A DNA stretch of 16,300 bases from Bog-756 sp050014755 (GTDB lineage: Bacteria > Actinomycetota > Acidimicrobiia > Acidimicrobiales > RAAP-2): positions 1 to 16,300 of the forward strand of contig JBEKCS010000079.1 in the NCBI GenBank assembly GCA_050014755.1. Reading direction: 5' to 3'. Position numbers and translations under genes: made by a program. Below the pieces are notes generated by a model that did no database searches, was not told the origin of the DNA, and saw nothing but the letters and a program-made list of their open reading frames with translations. Within the stretch, counting starts at the first letter, position 1. Each line of letters opens with the position of its first letter. This document shows, in pieces, positions 6,681-15,355 of this stretch.

Positions 6681-6709
6681 TTGCCCCTGACCCCTGATGT
6701 CGGTATGTT
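6681..6709 (+). promoter_or_regulatory. hppA promoter, sigma-70 type
   Basis: TTGCCC (6681-6686), a 17-nt spacer and TATGTT (6704-6709) make the clearest promoter in the window. The predicted start is near 6716, leaving a leader of about 165 nt before hppA. Confidence 0.65.
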
Positions 6710-6715
6710 CTCCCC

Positions 6716-6879
6716 GATTGCCGGGTATGGCGCGCCCTCACGGCGGGCCCCGGCATTCGGCCACTCGGCCGTGACGTCGCACCTGGGACGGGTCCCTTGC
6801 CGCATGCGATGTGACGCGTCCAGGAGTGCCGGAGAGCGATCGACCGTAACCGAGCAGTACACCGAAGGGAGCCACACCG
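6716..6879 (+). promoter_or_regulatory. Long structured 5' leader of hppA with Shine-Dalgarno
   Basis: The leader begins with a 7-bp stem TGCCGGG (6719-6725) / CCCGGCA (6749-6755), followed by a small CGGCC/GGCCG hairpin near 6758-6771. It ends in a good ribosome binding site GAAGGGAG (6864-6871), 8 nt before the ATG at 6880. I could not match it to a known riboswitch. Stems are common by chance in GC-rich DNA. Confidence 0.35.
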
Positions 6880-9249
<2,370 letters not shown>

Positions 9250-9255
9250 ATTCGC

Positions 9256-9286
9256 AGCTCACCGGGGCCGTAGGGTCCCGGTTGCT
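9256..9286 (+). terminator. Weak hairpin after hppA
   Basis: ACCGGG (9261-9266) pairs with CCCGGT (9277-9282) around a 10-nt loop, with AGC/GCT able to extend the stem imperfectly. No U-tract follows. It sits between the hppA stop and the topA promoter, so an attenuating or terminating role is plausible. Confidence 0.35.
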
Positions 9287-9297
9287 CCGGCCCGGGG

Positions 9298-9326
9298 TTG
9301 ACAAGGACTCACCTCACCGTTAACCC
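9298..9326 (+). promoter_or_regulatory. topA promoter with consensus -35
   Basis: A perfect TTGACA (9298-9303) is followed by a 17-nt spacer and TAACCC (9321-9326), or TTAACC at 9320 with a 16-nt spacer. Transcription would start around 9332-9334, so the TTG inside the -35 cannot be the start codon of topA from this promoter. Confidence 0.55.
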
Positions 9327-9337
9327 TGTGGCCACAG
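9326..9337. promoter_or_regulatory. 12-bp perfect palindrome at the topA start region
   Basis: CTGTGGCCACAG is fully self-complementary. It sits directly after the -10 and just before ATG 9340, overlapping the predicted transcription start. It could be an operator or a supercoiling-sensitive element, or chance. Confidence 0.3.
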
Positions 9338-9339
9338 CC

Positions 9340-12279
9340 ATGCCACCCACCGACCTGACAGAGACGTCACCCGAAGCCGCTACCGACGACGGTTCCCCGA
9401 CCCCGCGCCGCGGGCGGCGGGGGAACCGGAAGCTGGTGATCGTCGAGTCCCCGGCCAAGGCCAAGACCATCGCCGGCCTGCTCGGACCCGACTTCATGGT
9501 CGAGTCGTCAATCGGGCACATCCGCGACCTTCCCCGGGGGGCCGACGAGATCCCGGCCGCCTACAAGGGTGAGGCCTGGGCCCGCCTCGGCGTGGACGTC
9601 GACAACGGTTTCAAGCCGCTGTACGTCGTCTCGTCCGAGAAGAAGTCGCAGGTGGCCAAGTTGAAGAAGCTGGTCAAGGAGGCCGACGAGGTCTACCTGG
9701 CCTCGGACGAGGACCGTGAGGGGGAGTCCATCGCCTGGCACCTGCGCGAGGTGCTGAACCTCCCCGAGGACGTCAAGCGGATGGTGTTCCACGAGATCAC
9801 CCGACCGGCCATCGAGCGTGCAGTGGAGGAGTGCCGGACGATCAACCGCCCTCTGGTCGACGCCCAGGAGGCCCGCCGCATCCTCGATCGCCTCTACGGC
9901 TACGAGCTCTCGCCGGTCCTGTGGAAGAAGATCATGCCGCGGCTCTCGGCCGGCCGGGTCCAGAGTGTCGCCACCCGGATGGTGGTGGTCCGCGAGCGCG
10001 AGCGCATGGCGTTCCGCTCGGCCGGATGGTGGGGGATCGACGCCACCTTCACCGCCGAGGGCGAGGCGGCGCGGTCGGCCGACGACACGACGCCGCGCAG
10101 CTTCACCGCCGCGCTCACCTCCGTCGACGGAAAGCCCCTGGCCAGCGGGAAGGACTTCGACCAGAGCGGGGCCCTGTCCTCACCGGGGAAGGCCGTCGTC
10201 CTTGGCGAGCCCGAGGCCCGGGCTCTGGCCGCCGGCCTGGCCGACAGCCCGTTCACCGTGTCGTCGATGACCCACAAGCCGTTCCGCAGGTCGCCGGCTC
10301 CGCCGTTCATGACCTCGACGCTCCAGCAGGAGGCCGGACGCAAGCTGCGGTTCAGCTCCAAGCGGGCCATGCAGATCGCCCAGCGCCTCTACGAGGATGG
10401 CTGGATCACCTACATGCGAACCGACTCGACCACCCTGTCGGCGCAGGCGCTCGAGGCCGCCCGGTCCCAGGCCGCCGCGCTGTACGGTCCGTCCTTCGTC
10501 CCCGCGCAGCCGCGCCGTTACGAGCGCAAGGTCAAGAATGCCCAAGAGGCCCACGAGGCCATCCGCCCGGCTGGGGAGACGTTCCGTACCCCGGACGAGG
10601 CCGCCCGGTCGCTGTCCGGTGACGAGTTCCGTCTGTACGACCTCATCTGGAAGCGCACCGTCGCCTCGCAGATGGCCGACGCCACCGGCACCAGCGCGCA
10701 AGTCCGCCTCAGCGGTACGGCCACGGTCGACGGCGTCGCCCGCCAGACCGAGTTCTCGGCATCGGGCAAGGTCATCGAGTTCCCCGGGTTCCTGCGGGCC
10801 TATGTCGAGGGCGAGGACGATCCCGAGGCCGAGCTGGCCGACCGCGAGGTCCATCTCCCGCCCATGGCCGAGGGCGACCCGGCCTCGGTCGGCGACCTCG
10901 CGCCCGGCGGCCACACCACCCAGCCCCCGGCCCGCTACACCGAGGCCTCGTTGGTCAAGTCCATGGAAGATCTCGGTGTCGGGCGGCCGTCCACCTACGC
11001 CAGCGTCATCGCCGTCATCCTCGACCGGGGCTACGTGTGGAAGAAGGGCACCGCGCTCGTACCGTCGCTGACCGCCTTCGCCGTGGTCGGTCTGCTCGAG
11101 CAGTACTTCACCGAGCTCGTGGACTACGGGTTCACCGCGTCGATGGAGGACGACCTCGACGCCATCGCGGCCGGCGAGGAGGAGTACATCCCCTGGCTCA
11201 GCCGCTTCTACTTCGGAACGCAGCCCTCCGGGGCGACCGGCACCGGGGTGAACGGACACGCCGACGCCGCGTCGGGGGACTCCGGGGGCCTCGGCCTGAA
11301 GGGCGAAGTGGCCCTCCACCTGGGCGACATCGACGCCCGGGAGGTCAATTCGATCCCGATCGGCACGGGAAGCGACGGCCAGGAGATCGTGGCCCGCGTC
11401 GGGCGCTATGGGCCCTATCTGAAGCGGGGCGACGAAAGTGTGTCGATCCCCGAGGACCTGGCCCCTGACGAGCTGACCGTCGAGCGGGCCGAGGAGCTGC
11501 TCGCGGCCCCGTCGTCGGACCGCGTGCTCGGCACCGACCCCGAGACCGGCCTCGAGGTGCAGGTCAAGGCCGGCCGCTTCGGTCCCTACGTCCAGGTGGG
11601 CGAGATCGTCGACGGCGGCCCCAAGCCCCGCACCTCGTCGCTCTTCGCCTCGATGACCCCCGCCACCCTCACCTTCGAGCAGGCGCTCGATCTGCTCCGC
11701 ATCCCTCGGGTGGTGGGCACCGACCCGGCGACCGGCGAGGAGATCGTGGCCTACAACGGCAGGTTCGGCCCCTATCTGAAGAAGGGGTCGGACACGAGGA
11801 GCCTCCTCACCGAGGACCAGATCCTCACCGTCACGGTCGACGAGGCCCTGGCGCTGTTCGCCCAGCCCAAGACCAGGGGGAGGAACGCCAAAGGTCCCTT
11901 GCGCGAGTTGGGTGCAGACCCCGACACCGGCCTGCCCATGGTGGTCAAGGACGGCCGCTTCGGCCCCTATGTGACCGACGGCACGACCAATGCGTCCCTC
12001 CGTAGGGGGGACGACGTCGAGGAGCTGACCGTCGAACGGGCCTCGGAGCTCCTCGCCGAGCGCCGGGCCGCCGGCCCGTCGACCAGGGCGGCCAAGAAGA
12101 AGGCCCCGGCCAAGAAGAAGGCGGCCGCCAAGAAGGCCGCGGCCACGAAGAAGGCCCCGGCCACGAAGAATGCGGCCACGAAGAAGGCGGCCACGAAGAC
12201 GGCCCCGGCCACGAAGGCCGCCGCCAAGGCCGTGGCACCCGTCGTGCGGCCGGACCCGAGCACCACCGACGGCGAGTGA
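9340..12279 (+). CDS. topA: DNA topoisomerase I (type IA), actinobacterial type with Lys-rich tail
   Basis: Relaxes negative supercoils by single-strand breakage and passage; 979 residues from ATG 9340. The Toprim domain starts near residue 30 (KLVIVESPAKAKTI), with the metal-binding DEDREGE at 123-129. The catalytic tyrosine is Tyr358 in ITYMRTDSTTLS. The C-terminus has four GRFGPY-type repeats beginning near residues 668, 728, 788 and 853 (GRYGPYLKRG, GRFGPYVQVG, GRFGPYLKKG, GRFGPYVTDG) instead of zinc fingers. An Ala/Lys-rich tail from about 915 follows; such tails aid DNA binding in mycobacterial and streptomycete TopA. Candidate starts are TTG 9298, GTG 9328 and ATG 9340. I prefer 9340 because TTG 9298 is the -35 element; GTG 9328 cannot be excluded. 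The stop overlaps tmk by GTGA. Confidence 0.96.
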   Translation: MPPTDLTETSPEAATDDGSPTPRRGRRGNRKLVIVESPAKAKTIAGLLGPDFMVESSIGHIRDLPRGADEIPAAYKGEAWARLGVDVDNGFKPLYVVSSEKKSQVAKLKKLVKEADEVYLASDEDREGESIAWHLREVLNLPEDVKRMVFHEITRPAIERAVEECRTINRPLVDAQEARRILDRLYGYELSPVLWKKIMPRLSAGRVQSVATRMVVVRERERMAFRSAGWWGIDATFTAEGEAARSADDTTPRSFTAALTSVDGKPLASGKDFDQSGALSSPGKAVVLGEPEARALAAGLADSPFTVSSMTHKPFRRSPAPPFMTSTLQQEAGRKLRFSSKRAMQIAQRLYEDGWITYMRTDSTTLSAQALEAARSQAAALYGPSFVPAQPRRYERKVKNAQEAHEAIRPAGETFRTPDEAARSLSGDEFRLYDLIWKRTVASQMADATGTSAQVRLSGTATVDGVARQTEFSASGKVIEFPGFLRAYVEGEDDPEAELADREVHLPPMAEGDPASVGDLAPGGHTTQPPARYTEASLVKSMEDLGVGRPSTYASVIAVILDRGYVWKKGTALVPSLTAFAVVGLLEQYFTELVDYGFTASMEDDLDAIAAGEEEYIPWLSRFYFGTQPSGATGTGVNGHADAASGDSGGLGLKGEVALHLGDIDAREVNSIPIGTGSDGQEIVARVGRYGPYLKRGDESVSIPEDLAPDELTVERAEELLAAPSSDRVLGTDPETGLEVQVKAGRFGPYVQVGEIVDGGPKPRTSSLFASMTPATLTFEQALDLLRIPRVVGTDPATGEEIVAYNGRFGPYLKKGSDTRSLLTEDQILTVTVDEALALFAQPKTRGRNAKGPLRELGADPDTGLPMVVKDGRFGPYVTDGTTNASLRRGDDVEELTVERASELLAERRAAGPSTRAAKKKAPAKKKAAAKKAAATKKAPATKNAATKKAATKTAPATKAAAKAVAPVVRPDPSTTDGE
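12085..12237 (+). repeat. Low-complexity Lys/Ala-coding repeat in topA
   Basis: Near-repeats of GCCAAGAAG, GCCACGAAG and AAGGCCCCGGCC encode an imperfect KKAPAKK / ATKKA array. Such DNA is prone to slippage and length variation between strains. The tail here has one Asn (ATKNAATKK) interrupting the Lys pattern. Confidence 0.7.
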
Positions 12280-12899
12280 CGGCTTCCCGGGGCCGACTGA
12301 TCGCCATGGAGGGGATCGACGGATGCGGTAAGTCGACCCAGGCCCGCATCCTGGCCGACCGGCTCGACGCGGTGGCCACCTTCGAGCCGGGAGCCACCCC
12401 GCTCGGTGCCTCATTGCGCACCCTCCTCCTCGACCGGGACGGAGCCGCGGTGTCGACGCGGGCGGAGGCCCTGCTGATGGCGGCCGACCGGGCCCAGCAC
12501 GTGGGCGAGGTGATCGTCCCCGCCCTCGAGGCGGGCCGGTGGGTGGTGACCGACCGCTTTGCGGCCTCGACCCTGGCCTACCAGGGGTACGGGCGCGGCC
12601 TCGACCGGGGGGAGCTCGCCGGCCTGGTGGAGTGGGCGACCGGCGGCCTCCGACCCGACCTGACCGTCCTCCTCGACGTGCCGCTGGACGTCGCCGCACA
12701 CCGGCGGAGCGGCGAGGAGGACCGGATGGAGGGGGAGGGCCGCACGTTCCAGCAGCGGGTGGCCGAGGGATACCTCGAGCTCGCCTCCGAGGCGAACGGC
12801 TCCTGGCTGGTGGTCGACGCCACCGGGTCGGTCGAGTCGGTCGCAGAGGTGATCTGGGAAGCGGTCCGCGCTCTCGCCGGAGCGGGCGGGTCCCGGTGA
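12276..12899 (+). CDS. tmk: Thymidylate kinase (dTMP kinase)
   Basis: Phosphorylates dTMP to dTDP with ATP for DNA synthesis in the cytosol; 207 residues, the normal family length. The P-loop is GIDGCGKST (13-21). The dTMP-site DR motif is Asp93-Arg94 in VVTDRFAASTLAYQG, and the LID contains RRSGEEDRMEGEG (143-155). The first conserved motif, usually REPGGT, reads FEPGAT (36-41). Those are two substitutions in an otherwise normal enzyme, and the acidic and proline residues are kept. The GTG at 12276 overlaps the topA stop (GTGA) and gives the usual short N-terminus; ATG 12306 would cut the first beta-strand. There is no separate promoter or Shine-Dalgarno sequence, so translation is probably coupled to topA. 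The stop in turn overlaps holB. Confidence 0.95.
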   Translation: MTASRGRLIAMEGIDGCGKSTQARILADRLDAVATFEPGATPLGASLRTLLLDRDGAAVSTRAEALLMAADRAQHVGEVIVPALEAGRWVVTDRFAASTLAYQGYGRGLDRGELAGLVEWATGGLRPDLTVLLDVPLDVAAHRRSGEEDRMEGEGRTFQQRVAEGYLELASEANGSWLVVDATGSVESVAEVIWEAVRALAGAGGSR

Positions 12900-14011
12900 G
12901 TGACGCCCCTGGTGGGCCCCTCCCGTCCCCGGTGCTGTTCGAAGGGGTGGTCGGTCAGGAGCGCGCGATCGCCAGGTTGACTGACGCCGCCCGTCGGCCG
13001 GTCCACGCCTACCTCTTCCACGGACCCCCGGGCACCGGGAAGCGCATCGCGGCCCGCGGGCTGGCCGCGGCGCTCCTGTGTCCCCACGGAGGATGCGGTC
13101 AGTGCAGTTCGTGCCGGCGGGCGCTGGCCGGGACCCATCCCGACCTGGTCACGGTGGAGCGGACCGGTGCGGCCCTCGACGTCGACGACGCCCGGGAGAT
13201 CATCGCCCGGGCCCAGCGCCGGCCCTTCGAGTCCGCCCGCCAGGTGCTGGTGGTCCCCGACGTCCACCTGGCGTCCAAGGCCGCACCCGCCCTACTCAAG
13301 ACGGTCGAAGAGCCACCGCCGTCCACGGTCTTCGTCCTCCTGGCCGACGACCTGCCGCCGGGGCTCACCACGATCGTCAGCAGGTGCGTCCAGATCCCCT
13401 TCACCACCGTGGCACCCCGGGTGGTCGAGGAGTGGCTGGTGGGACGAGGCGTGGACGACGAGGTGGCCGCGTCGGTGGCCGCCGCCTCGGGCGGGAACCT
13501 CGACCGGGCCCGGCTCCTGGCCGACGATCCCGGGTTCGACGAGCGCAGGTACCAGTGGCGATCGGTGCCCGGCCGATTGGACGGTACCGGGGCGACGGCG
13601 GTGATCGTGGCCGACGGGCTCCTCGGCCTGGCCGAGGGCGCCCTCGCACCCCTACGGGACCGGCACGCTCGAGAGCTCGGCGTGTTGGAGGAACAGGCCG
13701 AGGCCACCGGCGCCAGGGGCATACCCGGACGCCGGTCGGTCGAGGACCGCCACAAGCGCGAGGAGCGCCGGTGGCGTACCGACGACCTGCGCATGGGCCT
13801 GGCCGCCCTGGCCGACAGCTACCGCGACCGGCTGGTGGCCACGGTCGAAGGTGGGGTCCCTTCCGGCTCGCCCGGGGTCGGGGCGGAACGGCGGGGAGCC
13901 GCGGCCCACGTGGACGCCGTATGTCGCGCCTCGGCCGCGCTCGGCCGCAACGTGCGGGAGGATCTCCTGCTCGAGGCCCTGATGGTCGAGCTCTCCGGAA
14001 TGCTCGAGTGA
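12896..14011 (+). CDS. holB: DNA polymerase III delta-prime subunit
   Basis: Clamp-loader subunit of the replicative polymerase; 371 residues. The AAA+ fold begins FEGVVGQERAI, with the P-loop region GPPGTGKR (43-50), a four-cysteine zinc module (Cys62, Cys67, Cys70, Cys73 in LLCPHGGCGQCSSC), VPDVHLASKAAPALLKTVEEPP (120-141) and the SRC motif (162-164) that supplies the arginine finger. The P-loop Thr/Ser is Arg50, so ATP binding by this subunit is doubtful; delta-prime is a non-hydrolysing stator in other bacteria. GTG 12896 overlaps the tmk stop as GTGA. The frame is open further upstream, but that part only shadows tmk. The C-terminal half is less conserved and includes a charged stretch (DRHKREERRWRTDDL) typical of actinobacterial proteins. 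Confidence 0.93.
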   Translation: MSDAPGGPLPSPVLFEGVVGQERAIARLTDAARRPVHAYLFHGPPGTGKRIAARGLAAALLCPHGGCGQCSSCRRALAGTHPDLVTVERTGAALDVDDAREIIARAQRRPFESARQVLVVPDVHLASKAAPALLKTVEEPPPSTVFVLLADDLPPGLTTIVSRCVQIPFTTVAPRVVEEWLVGRGVDDEVAASVAAASGGNLDRARLLADDPGFDERRYQWRSVPGRLDGTGATAVIVADGLLGLAEGALAPLRDRHARELGVLEEQAEATGARGIPGRRSVEDRHKREERRWRTDDLRMGLAALADSYRDRLVATVEGGVPSGSPGVGAERRGAAAHVDAVCRASAALGRNVREDLLLEALMVELSGMLE

Positions 14012-14031
14012 GACGGGCCTCGCGCGTCGGA

Positions 14032-14037
14032 TAGTTT
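14032..14037 (+). promoter_or_regulatory. Possible -10 of the tRNA-Thr gene
   Basis: TAGTTT (in GATAGTTT) lies 9 nt upstream of the mature tRNA 5' end, a usual position for a tRNA promoter. The -35 would fall on the holB stop codon and is weak. Confidence 0.35.
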
Positions 14038-14046
14038 GGTCCCCTT

Positions 14047-14122
14047 GCCTGGGTAGCTCAGTCGGTAGAGCAACGCACTCGTAATGCGTAGGTCAGGAGT
14101 TCGATTCTCCTCCCAGGCTCCA
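14047..14122 (+). tRNA. tRNA-Thr (anticodon CGT), CCA encoded
   Basis: A full cloverleaf can be drawn. Acceptor stem GCCTGGG (14047-14053) pairs with CCCAGGC (14112-14118). The D-stem is GCTC/GAGC (14056-14059 / 14068-14071). The anticodon stem ACGCA/TGCGT (14073-14077 / 14085-14089) has loop CTCGTAA and anticodon CGT at 14080-14082, reading ACG. The T-stem AGGAG/CTCCT has loop TTCGATT. The discriminator T is at 14119 and a genomic CCA is at 14120-14122. All stems are perfectly paired. It lies 35 bp after holB. Confidence 0.97.
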
Positions 14123-14227
14123 GGTGTGCAACCGGGAGCCTCGGTTCGCCCTCGAGATGCCCTCCGATCTGGGGAATGGTGGGCGGGACCGGCGAGGGCT
14201 CCCCGCGGCGACCAGAGGCGTTTGTCC

Positions 14228-14233
14228 TACCAT
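14228..14233 (+). promoter_or_regulatory. -10 element TACCAT of the sulfotransferase gene
   Basis: TACCAT is followed by 7 nt (CGTCGCC) and ATG 14241, again predicting a leaderless transcript. No Shine-Dalgarno sequence and no good -35 are present. Confidence 0.35.
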
Positions 14234-14240
14234 CGTCGCC

Positions 14241-15131
14241 ATGGCTGACCCGTCGGACGACCCGACCCTTGCCGATCTCGCGGCCCCGCCCGCCCCCGTC
14301 CCCACGCCGCCCGTCAAGCGGGCGTGGCGGTGGCCGTCGTCGGCCCAGGTGGCATGGCGCTACGCCACAGCGGATCTCCGCTCCCGTCCCGATTTCGTCA
14401 TCCTGGGCGCGCAGCGGGGCGGCACCACCTCGCTCTACACATGGCTGACTTCCCACCCGCAGGTGTCCCCGGCCATCCGCAAGGAGATCCACTACTTCGA
14501 CAACCACTACGACCTGGGGCCGCGTTGGTACCGGTGGAACTTCCCGATAGCCCGGCCCGGCCGCATCACCGGCGAGGCCAGTCCGTACATGCTGTTCCAC
14601 CCGCTGTCGCCGGCCCGGGCGGCCCAGGACCTTCCCGAGCGGACGAAGTTCATCGTCGTCCTGCGCGAGCCCGTCCAACGCACCCTCTCGCACTACTGGC
14701 ACTCGCGTCACAAGCGGTGGGAGACCGAGACGCTCGAGCGTGCCGTGGAGCTGGAACCGGCCCGGCTGGCCGAAGACACTCCCCGCGTCCTACGAGGCGA
14801 ACGGGGCCCGGGGCATGAGAATCAGTCGTACGTGGCGAGGAGTGAGTACGCCTCGCAACTCGAGACCTGGTTCGATGCCGTGGGGCGTGACCGGATCCTG
14901 GTGGTCGAGAGCGAACTGATGTACTCGCGGGCGGACGCCACCGGCCGCATCCTCGACTGGCTCGAGCTCCCCCCCCACGACCAGGCATTCCCGTCCACCA
15001 ATCAGGCCGCGCGGCTGATCGACGCAACCCCCGAGATGGTCTCCCGGCTCCGCGAACACTTCGAGCCGCACAATCGGAGGCTCTTCGAGCTGCTGGGCTA
15101 CGAGCTGTGGTCCGAGCCCACGCCGGGCTGA
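14241..15131 (+). CDS. PAPS-dependent sulfotransferase domain protein
   Basis: A 296-residue protein with the two PAPS-binding signatures of the Sulfotransfer family. The 5'-phosphosulfate loop is GAQRGGTTSLYTWL (56-69). The 3'-phosphate motif is FIVVLREPVQRTLSHYWHS (137-155), with Arg142 and Ser150 as expected binding residues. KEIHYFDNHYDLGPRWYRWNF and GEASPYMLFHP between them are typical of heparan-sulfate/NodH-like carbohydrate sulfotransferases, so the acceptor may be a surface glycan or a lipid; this is inferred. The N-terminal 45 residues are Pro/Ala-rich and no signal peptide is visible, so it is probably cytosolic or membrane-associated. ATG 14241 is supported by the -10 7 nt upstream. 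The frame is open to 14124, but that stretch abuts the tRNA. No other sulfation or glycan genes are visible in the window. Confidence 0.9.
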   Translation: MADPSDDPTLADLAAPPAPVPTPPVKRAWRWPSSAQVAWRYATADLRSRPDFVILGAQRGGTTSLYTWLTSHPQVSPAIRKEIHYFDNHYDLGPRWYRWNFPIARPGRITGEASPYMLFHPLSPARAAQDLPERTKFIVVLREPVQRTLSHYWHSRHKRWETETLERAVELEPARLAEDTPRVLRGERGPGHENQSYVARSEYASQLETWFDAVGRDRILVVESELMYSRADATGRILDWLELPPHDQAFPSTNQAARLIDATPEMVSRLREHFEPHNRRLFELLGYELWSEPTPG

Positions 15132-15173
15132 CGCGAACTGCCGACCGGCCCGTGGGCGAGGGATCGGAGCACC

Positions 15174-15205
15174 GACCTAATCAATAGAAGACCTAATCAA
15201 TAGAA
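15174..15205 (+). repeat. Perfect 2 x 16-bp tandem repeat, AT-rich
   Basis: GACCTAATCAATAGAA occurs at 15174-15189 and again, without gap or mismatch, at 15190-15205. It is markedly AT-rich in otherwise GC-rich DNA and lies about 150 bp upstream of the next gene, so a duplicated regulator site or promoter element is possible. Confidence 0.85.
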
Positions 15206-15340
15206 ATCGAATGGAGTCAGTCAAGAACAGGTCCGGCCTCCGGAGCCGTCAGCGCGGGCACGGTCGTCATCACCCTGCGACCCACCAAGCGATCGACTGC
15301 GTCCACCAGGGACCGATCGGGAGGCGTATTCCCAGTTCGG

Positions 15341-15346
15341 GGAGGG
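15341..15346 (+). promoter_or_regulatory. Shine-Dalgarno GGAGGG deciding the GTG 15356 start
   Basis: GGAGGG ends 9 nt before GTG 15356, a normal spacing. GTG 15350 would be only 3 nt away, and the later ATG at 15449 has no such site. Confidence 0.5.
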
Positions 15347-15355
15347 TGCGTGCAG

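Larger units (their letters stand above)
15132..15355. other. Intergenic region before the beta-propeller gene
   Basis: About 224 bp without a recognised gene. It holds the AT-rich tandem repeat at 15174-15205 and the Shine-Dalgarno sequence at 15341-15346. No clear terminator for the sulfotransferase gene was found. The frame of the downstream gene is open back to 15197, but no ATG or GTG lies in that extension before 15350. Confidence 0.5.

Noticed and set aside
12085..12237. Lys/Ala repeat in topA as a tandem-repeat locus or CRISPR-like array
   Set aside because: The repeats are short, imperfect and codon-phased, encoding the known Lys-rich TopA tail.
10180..12699. Minus-strand ORF of 839 codons opposite topA/tmk
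   Set aside because: It is antisense to two recognised genes, with no motif and composition dictated by the opposite strand.
12539..12895. Upstream extension of the holB frame
   Set aside because: It is Arg/Pro/Gly-rich sequence that shadows tmk; GTG 12896 with the GTGA overlap is the natural start.
14124..14240. Longer N-terminus of the sulfotransferase from ATG 14124
   Set aside because: It would begin 2 nt after the tRNA CCA end, codes for non-family residues, and a -10 box sits inside it just before ATG 14241.
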